Both the position numbers and the translations under genes were made by a program. Under the pieces are notes generated by a model. The model was not told the origin of the DNA and ran no database searches. It was given only the letters and a program-made list of their open reading frames with translations. Shown piece by piece: positions 34,700 to 42,259 of a DNA stretch of 64,000 nt; positions within the stretch are counted from its first letter, which is position 1; each line of letters opens with the position of its first letter. Source of the DNA: Aliidongia dinghuensis (GTDB lineage: Bacteria; Pseudomonadota; Alphaproteobacteria; ATCC43930; CGMCC-115725); assembly GCF_014643535.1 (NCBI RefSeq), contig NZ_BMJQ01000004.1:1-64000 (forward strand). Direction: 5' to 3'.

Positions 34700-36838
34700 T
34701 TACTCCACCGCAACGAGGTGGCGCTCCTCGTCGTCGGCGTCGGCGGAGGCCTCTTCGTCGTCGCCCGCGAGGAAGTCGGGCAGCGCTGCGCCGTCGTCTT
34801 CGCCGTCGGCCAGGGTGTCCGGCGTGGCCGCCTCGTTTCCGGAGATCAGGCGCAGCGGCTCCGGCAGCCAGCCGGTGTCGGCGAGCAGGCGTTCGGCCTC
34901 TTTGGCCATATCGCCCTTCTTCAGGTGGTCGATGAGCTGCGCGGCCTGCTCGCCGGCGCCTTCGCGCACGGCTTCGAGGATGCGGAGCTTGGTGACACGG
35001 CCGAGATAGTTGGCGGAGGTGGCCCGCCAGCCGGCACCGACCATGTCGAGACCCACAGCCCGAGCAAGTCGGTCGGCCTGGGCGACGCGGCGGTCAAGGC
35101 TGTGCTGCGAGAGGCCAGCGCCGCCGTAACGGTCGACCTTCTCGATCAGCGCGTTGACGCCGTAGCTGACGCAATGCGCGAGTAGCGCCATGCGGCTGGT
35201 GTCGTCGAGGCCAGCGATCCAGTCCCAGAGCACGTCGTCGTCGGTCGGTACGTCGGCTTTCCAGCCCTCGTGGCGCTCGGCGACCGACTTGGCGGACGGG
35301 CTGTCGCTGAGGTCGTCGGGCTGAGCGGGAAAGAAGACGTGGCGGACCGAGGCCTCCAGGCACCCGCCACTCGCCGAGGTTCGGAGAAAGCTGTCGGTGA
35401 CGAACTGGTGGAGCAATGCAGTCATCGCGACGTGCGGATTGCCGGCAACCGCATCGCGCAGCGCGAGCGTGCGGTGGGCGGTCAATTCGGTCACCAGGCG
35501 CTCGGGGAGCGGCTTGATGACTTCGTCGTCCTCCTCCTCGGGCTCGGCCGGCTGGCCGCCGATGGTGATGACGGCGCGCTGAACCGCTTGCGCTTCGGTT
35601 GCTCCGTCCTGGCCGCCAGGCTCGACCGACCCGCCCTCCGGCTCCGCCCGCGCCTCGTCCTCCGGTCGAACATAGCCCCGATCAATGTCGAGCGAGCCGT
35701 TGGCGTCGATGCTGACGAAGACGCCGGCGCGCAAAACCTCGTCCGCATCGTAGAGGGTGGGGCGGTTGTCGAAGCTCGCGAGGGCCGTCTCGATCTCGCC
35801 GAGCCGCTGGTCGACTTCGTCGGGCAACTCGTCGGCTCCTTCATATTCGGCCTCGAGTTTGGCGTATTCCGCGTCCAGCGCATCGATCGTCGCCCGCTCG
35901 TCGGCGGTCAGGTCGATGGGGACGCCGACCAGCTCGCGCAGGCCGTTCGTGGCGCCGTAGGGAAAGCTCACCCCGACCGCGACCCATTTCCAGCCTTCGC
36001 GGGCGATCTCCTCGGCCACGGCCTTGAGCTTGTCGGTCACGAGCTGGTCGAGCAACGCCGCATCCTGCAGCCAGCCGCCGTCGTCATCCTGGAAGAGGTC
36101 CCGCATGATTGAGCCGCCAGCTCCCTCGTAGGCGTCTAGACCGACGAAGACGGCCCGCTTGTCGCTCGCGCGGACGGTCTGCTCCGTCAGCATGCGCCGG
36201 ATCTGATACGGCTCCTTCGACCATGCGTTCTTGATGGTGTCCCAAACCTGTTCCTGGCGGCCGTGGTCGCCGGACACGGTGAACGCCATGAGCTGTTCCA
36301 GCGTCATCTCCTCCGCCTCGTAGACGTCGAGCAGCGTCGGCGAAACGGTGAGCAAGCGCAGGCGCTGCTTCACCACCTGGGCCTGCACGAGAAAGGCCGC
36401 GGCGATCTCCTCTTCGGACATGCCCTTCGACAACATCGCGGCGAACGCGCGGAACTGCTCGATCGGCGTCAGCGGCAGGCGATCGATATTCTCGGCGAGG
36501 GAGACCTCCTCGGCTAGGATAGGGCTTTTGGCGTCGCCGACGACGCACGGAACCGGCGCAGTCTTGGCGAGGCGCTTCTGCTTCACGAGAAGCTCGAGCG
36601 CGCGATAGCGACGGCCACCGGCGGGGACGTCGAACATGCCGGTCTCGGCGCCCTCGGCGTCGAGCACAGGCCGGACGTGAAGGCTTTGGATGAGGCCACG
36701 ACGGGCGATCGAGGCCGCCAGGTCCTCGATCGAGATGCCGTCCTTGCGGGTCCGGACGTTGGTCTGGGACAGGATGAGCTTGTTGAAGGGGATGTCGCGC
36801 GAGGACGACAGGGTGATCTTCTGAACGGCAGTAGCCAT
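34700..36838 (-). CDS. parB: ParB/RepB/Spo0J family protein (large ICE type)
   Basis: A 712-residue protein. The N-terminal ParB nuclease-like domain (about 12-130) has NVRTRKDGISIEDLAASIARRGLIQSLHVRP, VPAGGRRYRALELL and EVSLAENIDRLPLTPIEQFRAF. A KorB-like HTH region follows (about 130-210), then a long acidic C-terminal extension usual for ICE ParB-like proteins. It is more likely a regulator or DNA-processing factor than a classic partition partner, since it is encoded 12.6 kb from parA. A hairpin leader precedes it. Confidence 0.92.
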   Translation of the reverse strand: MATAVQKITLSSSRDIPFNKLILSQTNVRTRKDGISIEDLAASIARRGLIQSLHVRPVLDAEGAETGMFDVPAGGRRYRALELLVKQKRLAKTAPVPCVVGDAKSPILAEEVSLAENIDRLPLTPIEQFRAFAAMLSKGMSEEEIAAAFLVQAQVVKQRLRLLTVSPTLLDVYEAEEMTLEQLMAFTVSGDHGRQEQVWDTIKNAWSKEPYQIRRMLTEQTVRASDKRAVFVGLDAYEGAGGSIMRDLFQDDDGGWLQDAALLDQLVTDKLKAVAEEIAREGWKWVAVGVSFPYGATNGLRELVGVPIDLTADERATIDALDAEYAKLEAEYEGADELPDEVDQRLGEIETALASFDNRPTLYDADEVLRAGVFVSIDANGSLDIDRGYVRPEDEARAEPEGGSVEPGGQDGATEAQAVQRAVITIGGQPAEPEEEDDEVIKPLPERLVTELTAHRTLALRDAVAGNPHVAMTALLHQFVTDSFLRTSASGGCLEASVRHVFFPAQPDDLSDSPSAKSVAERHEGWKADVPTDDDVLWDWIAGLDDTSRMALLAHCVSYGVNALIEKVDRYGGAGLSQHSLDRRVAQADRLARAVGLDMVGAGWRATSANYLGRVTKLRILEAVREGAGEQAAQLIDHLKKGDMAKEAERLLADTGWLPEPLRLISGNEAATPDTLADGEDDGAALPDFLAGDDEEASADADDEERHLVAVE

Positions 36839-36849
36839 CGGGATTTACT

Positions 36850-36925
36850 CCGCGACGGGCGGCCGAGAGCCTCTCTCTCGACCTCCAACCCGTCACGGAA
36901 ATCCCGGCACTCCTCTAACTCTCTC
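36850..36925 (-). ncRNA. Conserved hairpin leader, copy 2 (parB)
   Basis: Arms CCGCGACGGG (36850-36859) and CCCGTCACGG (36889-36898) enclose a GAGAGAGGCT-containing loop (minus-strand reading). A CACTC...CTCTC box lies beyond, and the distal arm end is 12 bases from the parB start. Nearly the same as the leader of ardC. Confidence 0.6.
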
Positions 36926-36957
36926 GCTGCGCGTCCCCCGACCGGGCACGTCGAAGC

Positions 36958-37872
36958 TCAGCCATGCGAAACGACTGCCTCGCGCTCCGGCGCCGCCGTG
37001 TCGGGCTTGACCTCGAGCCGAAGGCCGATCGACGACAGCACCTTCAGAACCGTCGTGAACTCGGGGTTCCCCTTTGGATCGAGCGATCGATACAGGCTTT
37101 CGCGCGCCAGCCCCGTTTCGCGCGCGACCTGACTCATGCCGCGGTCGCGCGCGATCTGGCCGAGCGTTTCCTTGATCGCGGTTGCGTCCGAGCGGGCGAG
37201 CGCGTCGTTGAGCGCCTTGACGACCTCGTCGAGCGCTGGGGCTTCGGGTATCGCGGAGGCGTTGGTCTCGTCCGAGGCTTCCTCGACCTTTTGACCGGAC
37301 GGCGCTTTCTCCATCGCCGACAGGAAGGTGGGCTGATCGCTGATCTCGACCAACCGCCATTCGTCGGGTGTGGCGCGTTCCTTTACATCCCGGCGCAACT
37401 CATCGCTGCAATGCGCAATGAAATTCCTCCACGCGTCGACCGACTTGATGTTGACGACGTCCTTGTCCGGGACGTTGAACAGCACCGCGATCTTTCCAGC
37501 GATGGCGAGACGCAGCACGTTGAGAACGGTGCCTGGGCTTTTGCCATCCCAGATCATCAGGCCGAAATCGGCCTCGCGCGCCATCTCGCGGTCCTTGGCG
37601 GCGTAGAACTGAAAGCCCTTCGCGTTCTTGGGCGCGTCGACTTGATGGGTGAGCCAGGTCCCAAGGTTGTTGCGCGGCGAGGCGCCCGAGCAGAACACGG
37701 TGACCTTGTCATAGTGGATATCGTGGAAGTGCTTCTGCACGGCCTTGTCGGCGCCATTGGCATCTCCGACGATGACGCGGTGGCCGCTCGCGACGACATT
37801 GTCGAGCCGCTTCTTCACCTCCGAGGGAAGCCGGGAAACGTGTCGCGAGCCGCCTATGAAGATCGTGTTCAA
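36958..37872 (-). CDS. SLOG-like domain fused to HigA-type HTH
   Basis: A 304-residue protein. The start is TTG at 37872, behind GGAGCAACCA and overlapping the phosphoribosyltransferase stop (ATTGA). N-terminal domain (1 to about 150): NTIFIGGSRHVSRLPSEVKK, VIVGDANGADKAVQKHFHD and FGLMIWDGKSPGTVLNVLRLA follow the SLOG/DUF2493-like Rossmann pattern for nucleotide ligands. The C-terminal domain (about 225-295), LNDALARSDATAIKETLGQIARDRGMSQVARETGLARESLYRSL, is an addiction-module antidote-type HTH. It may sense a nucleotide and regulate its own operon. Confidence 0.8.
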   Translation of the reverse strand: MNTIFIGGSRHVSRLPSEVKKRLDNVVASGHRVIVGDANGADKAVQKHFHDIHYDKVTVFCSGASPRNNLGTWLTHQVDAPKNAKGFQFYAAKDREMAREADFGLMIWDGKSPGTVLNVLRLAIAGKIAVLFNVPDKDVVNIKSVDAWRNFIAHCSDELRRDVKERATPDEWRLVEISDQPTFLSAMEKAPSGQKVEEASDETNASAIPEAPALDEVVKALNDALARSDATAIKETLGQIARDRGMSQVARETGLARESLYRSLDPKGNPEFTTVLKVLSSIGLRLEVKPDTAAPEREAVVSHG

Positions 37873-38462
37873 TGGTTGCTCCGTGTCTTGGTGATGGTGA
37901 GGGCGCGGACGACTGCCGCCTGTCCTGGGCCGAGGAGCTGGTCCGTGATGGCGTTCATGGTCGTCCCCGATCGAAAGAGATCGTCGAACAGGAGAATACT
38001 GCGGCCGCGTGTCTGCGTTGCGTCGACCTGATAGAGGCCGTCGACCTGCTTTTTCCGTTCCTCCGGATCGGTCACGTTCTTGAGCTGCGTGGTCGGTCGG
38101 GTCGTCGTGATGCACGACAGCACTGGAACGCCAAGCTGAGCTCCGATGCCCTCGGCGAGGACGATCACTGGCTGCAGGGCGCGCTGGTGGGATGGCGGAA
38201 CCGGCACGATGCTATCGAACCTGTCTCGATAAGGCGCGAGGAAATTGGCGGCGGTTTCGATGATCGGACCCGCGGCGTCCCGGTCGCCTCGATTCTTCAG
38301 CCGGTAGAGAAGCTCCGCGATCTCTGGCCGCACGGTGTCGAACTGCATATGGCCGTATTCGTTGTATCCGACGGGCGTGCTGCTGGTCGTGTGGAGGTCG
38401 AGGGAAATCCCCGACTGCCACCGCCCCGCAATCTGTATCGGATTGATCTTGACGATAGCCAT
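37869..38462 (-). CDS. Phosphoribosyltransferase (ComF-like)
   Basis: A 197-residue type I PRTase: RSILLFDDLFRSGTTMNAIT is the PRPP-binding loop, and DSIVPVPPSHQRALQPVIVLAEGIGAQLGVPVL resembles ComF family proteins. ComF members normally have an N-terminal zinc finger, which is missing here. It is coupled by stop/start overlap to the SLOG-HTH gene, and a palindrome (38485-38504) lies upstream. The substrate is unknown; a nucleotide or base for the SLOG partner is a reasonable inference. Confidence 0.85.
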   Translation of the reverse strand: MAIVKINPIQIAGRWQSGISLDLHTTSSTPVGYNEYGHMQFDTVRPEIAELLYRLKNRGDRDAAGPIIETAANFLAPYRDRFDSIVPVPPSHQRALQPVIVLAEGIGAQLGVPVLSCITTTRPTTQLKNVTDPEERKKQVDGLYQVDATQTRGRSILLFDDLFRSGTTMNAITDQLLGPGQAAVVRALTITKTRSNH

Positions 38463-38484
38463 CCGTGCTCCCGAACCTCACCAA

Positions 38485-38504
38485 CTGTAACCTATGGGCT
38501 ACAG
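38485..38504. promoter_or_regulatory. Imperfect palindrome upstream of the PRTase/SLOG operon
   Basis: CTGTAACCTATGGGCTACAG has 5-bp outer arms CTGTA/TACAG and an inner CC/GG pairing. It lies 22 bases upstream of the PRTase start and is a likely binding site for the operon's own HTH protein. Confidence 0.5.
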
Positions 38505-38542
38505 GTGGGCAAGGTCCGGTCGCTATTCAAGCGTGTGGAAAG

Positions 38543-39484
38543 TCAGGCGGCCTGGCTGAGGGGCCCGGCCGCGATGTCGTGATCGGGGAGGAAGCCTAGC
38601 AGATAGTCGGCCGCTTTGCTGGCCTGGCTCGCCGCCCGCACGATCGCGCGGTTGTCCTCCCGCAGGACCTCGAGCCAGGAGCCGATATAGTCGGCATGCC
38701 GTACCGTGGGCACGATGCCGATCGTCGCGCAGCAGAAGGCGGCGTTGATCTCGGCGACCAGCTCTTCGAATGCGTATTTCTTGGTGCCGAAGGAGCCCGA
38801 GAGGTCGCGGCCGAGACGGGAGGGATGGCCCGTCGCGTGCCCAAGCTCGTGCAGCGCCGTGCGGTGCCAGTTGATCGGCTCGAAATAGGCCTGCGGGGGC
38901 GGAACCTGAACGAAATCGGGGCCCGGCGCATAGAAGGCGCGATTTCCCCCGATGCGGAAGTCGACGCCGGTCGCTTTGATCAGCGCTTCGACGCGAGGCT
39001 CGATGAGGTCTGGCGCCGGCGGCGGGACCGGCGCAGCGAGGTCGTCGGGAAGACCCTCGCATTGCGCCGTGTTGAAGACCGTGAAGCGCTTCAGGAAAGG
39101 GATCGCCTGTGCGTCCTCGCCAGCCTCGCGGGCGCGCCGCTTCTCGTCGTCCGGAATGAAGCGGTCGGCGTAGACGACGGTGGTGCCGCGCTCGCCTTTT
39201 CGGACGTTGGCGCCGAGCGCGAGGGCCTGGCGGAACGTGAGCCAGCTCTGCCCCAGATAGCCGTGCTCAATGACGGCGCCCCAGAGGATCAGGATGTTGA
39301 TCCCGGAGTAGGCCCGCCCGGTCGAGGCATTCCGCGGCATGGCAAGCGGCGCCTTCGCCGCCGCGGTGCCCCAGGGCTGGACCCAGGGCAGCCGGCCTGC
39401 CTCCAGCTCTCCGATGATCTTGTTGGTGATGTCGTCGTAGAGGCTCGCCCGATCGTGGGGCGCTTGACGCTGATGCTTGGTCAT
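38543..39484 (-). CDS. ardC: ArdC-like anti-restriction protein
   Basis: A 313-residue protein. The N-terminal ssDNA-binding ArdC domain (about 10-130) has SLYDDITNKIIGELEAGRLPWVQPW, GRAYSGINILILW and GANVRKGERGTTVVY. The C-terminal metallopeptidase-like domain has ALHELGHATGHPSRLGR (HExxH, about 208) and EELVAEINAAF. ArdC proteins protect incoming conjugative DNA from host restriction. Residues for zinc binding are present. A hairpin leader lies just upstream. Confidence 0.94.
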   Translation of the reverse strand: MTKHQRQAPHDRASLYDDITNKIIGELEAGRLPWVQPWGTAAAKAPLAMPRNASTGRAYSGINILILWGAVIEHGYLGQSWLTFRQALALGANVRKGERGTTVVYADRFIPDDEKRRAREAGEDAQAIPFLKRFTVFNTAQCEGLPDDLAAPVPPPAPDLIEPRVEALIKATGVDFRIGGNRAFYAPGPDFVQVPPPQAYFEPINWHRTALHELGHATGHPSRLGRDLSGSFGTKKYAFEELVAEINAAFCCATIGIVPTVRHADYIGSWLEVLREDNRAIVRAASQASKAADYLLGFLPDHDIAAGPLSQAA

Positions 39485-39493
39485 CGCGGATCT

Positions 39494-39565
39494 CCGCGAC
39501 GGGCGCCGGAAGCCTCTCTCCCAGCTTTCAACCCGTCACGGCAAACCCGTCCGCACTCTCACTCT
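39494..39565 (-). ncRNA. Conserved hairpin leader, copy 3 (ardC)
   Basis: Arms CCGCGACGGG (39494-39503) and CCCGTCACGG (39532-39541), a GAGAGAGGCTTCCGG loop and a CACTCTCACTCTC box match the parB leader closely. It is placed 9 bases upstream of ardC. Confidence 0.6.
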
Positions 39566-39842
39566 CGGCGGGGCGTTGCGGGGCAGCCGGCCCCGCAGAA
39601 GGGGGCGGCCGAGACCGCAGGACTTGGACGCGGGGGAAGGCTTTCCCCGCAAATCCGTGGAGCCGTAAATGCGTAGATCAGGGTGTCAGAAGGCAAGCGC
39701 GCCCTGATCGTGGTAGACTCGTCCGTACCGGCTCGGCAACTGCTAAAGCCCCTGCCGACAGGATCGCTCACGGTCGAACAGGTAGGGTGAAGGCGTGACA
39801 TGACGGCGTCGACCGGCGCCGCAGCGTAAGTTCGGGGGAAGC
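39566..39842. other. Boundary between ICE backbone and defence island
   Basis: Intergenic DNA between the divergent ardC leader and the first defence gene. It must hold a plus-strand promoter. I see no gene, repeat or attachment site in it. Confidence 0.5.
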
Positions 39843-41165
39843 TTGGGTACGGCAATCACACTTGATGTGGCCGGAGTGTCGGTCACGTACAGCAAAAACC
39901 ACCGAGGAATTGATCACGGATCGATCTTTCAGGAACAGGATCGGAGGGCGGTCAAAAGCGATCAGCTCGACTATGACTGGTACCAGGAAAAGGGGGAGGA
40001 TCCGACGTCATCTGAGATGGCGTTCACGCGGCCGCTCAAGGACGTTGTTCCTCGGCTGGAGTTGCTGGGCTTCAACCTGGACCGCGTGGAGCGAGAATAC
40101 GCCGCCGTCGCGCGGCATTGGCTGGATCAAAGGTCAACACTTCAGGGCGAGGATGACCAGCCCGGCCCTGATCTGATGAGCTTTGCGGAGTTCTTCGCAT
40201 TTGTGACGGCGCACCCGCTCGACAGTCTCGACGACACTTTCATCTCAAGTACAGATGACGCGACCGAATCGAAGATCCGCGGGCGTTTCGCCGCCATGCC
40301 GCTTGAACGGATTCCCAACTATCGGTCTTATGACGTCAACGCCTACTCCGAGCGAAGTTTCTTCGGCGAACTGGTGGGGATTCTCGATCCATATTCCGTA
40401 TTGCGAATATTGGCAGAGGCGCAGGCGAACAAGGATGTTCCTGTTATCTGGCAGTACGGCCCCCTGGTGCAAGGGGGCTATGCCGCAGAGAGGGAGTTTG
40501 CGCCTCACGCCCGCCGGACAGAGACGTTCCTGATAGCCACCGAAGGCAGCTCAGACGTCCACATTCTAAAGCACGCATTATCGCTGCTGCGGCCAGGGAT
40601 CGCGGATTTCTTTCGCTTCATCGACGTGAGCGAGAGCCACCCGTTTTCGGGTACGGGCAACCTCGTTAAGTTCGCCGAAGGGCTCGCGAAGATTGACGTC
40701 CAAAACCAGGTTGTTTTCCTATTCGATAACGACGCCGAGGGACTCGACGCTCATCAGCGGCTGTCAGGGTTCCCCCTGCCTGCGAATATGCGCGGGATAA
40801 TGCTCCCCGAGCTGGATGACTTCCGTTCGTTCCCCGCGCAGGGGCCTGAGGGCATCCGAAACTCTGACATCAACCGGCGAGCCGCCGCGATCGAGTGCTA
40901 TCTCGATCTCGATGCAGGTGGACATCCGCCGGCCAAGGTGCTCTGGACCAACTACAAGAAGAGCCTGGGCAGCTACCAGGGGGCGCTGGAATACAAGGAG
41001 TCCTATTCCAAGGAATTTCTGAGGCAGACGGCTGCGACGTTGGCCGAAGGTCAGTATGACACTCGCAAGATCGAGGCTGTCCTCGATCGGCTGGTTGCGG
41101 AGTGTACTGCCATCGCGGTCGACCGATGGAACCCGAGTGAGGTCGAGTTGAGAGATGTCTTCTGA
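39843..41165 (+). CDS. HEPN/Toprim-associated domain protein with Toprim nuclease domain
   Basis: A 440-residue protein starting at TTG 39843 behind GGGGGAA. The N-terminal region (1 to about 190), opening GTAITLDVAGVSVTYSKNH and SIFQEQDRR, resembles the HEPN/Toprim-associated N-terminal domain. The C-terminal Toprim domain (about 225-330) has LIATEGSSDVHILKHAL (Glu) and VVFLFDNDAEG (Asp-x-Asp), as in OLD-type nucleases. The stop overlaps the start of the protease gene (TGATG). It is probably the nuclease effector of a two-gene antiphage system. Confidence 0.8.
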   Translation: MGTAITLDVAGVSVTYSKNHRGIDHGSIFQEQDRRAVKSDQLDYDWYQEKGEDPTSSEMAFTRPLKDVVPRLELLGFNLDRVEREYAAVARHWLDQRSTLQGEDDQPGPDLMSFAEFFAFVTAHPLDSLDDTFISSTDDATESKIRGRFAAMPLERIPNYRSYDVNAYSERSFFGELVGILDPYSVLRILAEAQANKDVPVIWQYGPLVQGGYAAEREFAPHARRTETFLIATEGSSDVHILKHALSLLRPGIADFFRFIDVSESHPFSGTGNLVKFAEGLAKIDVQNQVVFLFDNDAEGLDAHQRLSGFPLPANMRGIMLPELDDFRSFPAQGPEGIRNSDINRRAAAIECYLDLDAGGHPPAKVLWTNYKKSLGSYQGALEYKESYSKEFLRQTAATLAEGQYDTRKIEAVLDRLVAECTAIAVDRWNPSEVELRDVF

Positions 41166-42223
41166 TGGTTGAGAAAAGCGCCTTTCAGGAGACCTACGTG
41201 CGCGCGGCTGGGGCCGTCGCGTTCGTCGCCGTCATCGATGCCAGCGGGCACGAAGGAATCGGCACAGCGTTTCATATCGGCGATGGGATCTTCGTAACGG
41301 CCCGGCACGTCGTCGATGGCGTGACCGTCAAGGAGATCGCTACGACCAAGTCGGCGCATCTCACGGAAGAGGCAGGTGGGAAGGCGGGACCGCCGCGGCG
41401 GCTGAACGTGATCGACGGACCCTATTTCGGTCGAGATGATCTCGATGTCGCGGTCTTCCGGGTCAATCTCGGTGACACGCCCCTACCGGCGATCACCGTC
41501 AGCCAGCATACTGACTATTCGCTCGGAGAGAACGACCTCGTACTTTCCGATATTCTCGTCATCGGCTACCCACCGATCCCGTTCACAACGGTTCCAAACC
41601 AGGTGGTCACGCTCGGACAGATCAACGCCGTGGTGCGCGTGCGTCATTCTCCGGTCTTGCATTTCATCGCCTCCGCCATGGCGCGAGGCGGGTTCAGCGG
41701 AGGCGTCGCGCTCGATCAGTCCGGTACCGCGCTGGCGCTCGTGACCGAGAGCCTGGGCCAAGGCGATATGCCGGTGGAGACCGGCTACATGAGCCTTCTG
41801 TCGATCGAGCCTGCTGTGGATCTTGCGGCCGAAAAGTTTGGGTTTGGAGTTGAGAGCGGCTATCCCGGCCGATACACTGACACTTTGTTCGCGGCGAAGT
41901 TTTCGGATCCGTCCAGCCGGTCGTTGAGCTCCTTCATCTATGACGCGAGTCTCTACGTGTACGACGACGATCGCGATGTGTTCGTCGAAATCAACTGTGC
42001 CGACGAGACGTTGCTGGCCGAGGCGGTCGCGACGTTTCACGCTGTCACGCCTCTGACCCGCCACGACGTCGTCGATGGGTCCGTCCTGTACACCCCGGAC
42101 GAGAATCCGTCCGCAAAATTGCTTGCGGCGGGAGGCGAGGCGGTCGCTGCGGTGTTCGAGCGAGCCGGCTACAAGAGGATGGCGTCGGAACGCAGTCAGT
42201 GGCAGCTCAAACGGAAGGCGTAG
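41165..42223 (+). CDS. Trypsin-like serine protease
   Basis: A 352-residue cytoplasmic protein without signal peptide. The trypsin-like triad is readable: His48 in FVTARHVVDG, Asp94 in RDDLDVAVFRV and Ser178 in ARGGFSGGVAL. A C-terminal domain of about 130 residues follows, of no recognised family. It is translationally coupled to the upstream Toprim protein. Trypsin-like proteases occur as activators or effectors in bacterial immune systems, so it may process its partner or a host protein after infection. Confidence 0.85.
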   Translation: MVEKSAFQETYVRAAGAVAFVAVIDASGHEGIGTAFHIGDGIFVTARHVVDGVTVKEIATTKSAHLTEEAGGKAGPPRRLNVIDGPYFGRDDLDVAVFRVNLGDTPLPAITVSQHTDYSLGENDLVLSDILVIGYPPIPFTTVPNQVVTLGQINAVVRVRHSPVLHFIASAMARGGFSGGVALDQSGTALALVTESLGQGDMPVETGYMSLLSIEPAVDLAAEKFGFGVESGYPGRYTDTLFAAKFSDPSSRSLSSFIYDASLYVYDDDRDVFVEINCADETLLAEAVATFHAVTPLTRHDVVDGSVLYTPDENPSAKLLAAGGEAVAAVFERAGYKRMASERSQWQLKRKA

Positions 42224-42259
42224 GAAAAGATTTGCGCGGCTGATGATGGGCCCGCAAGA

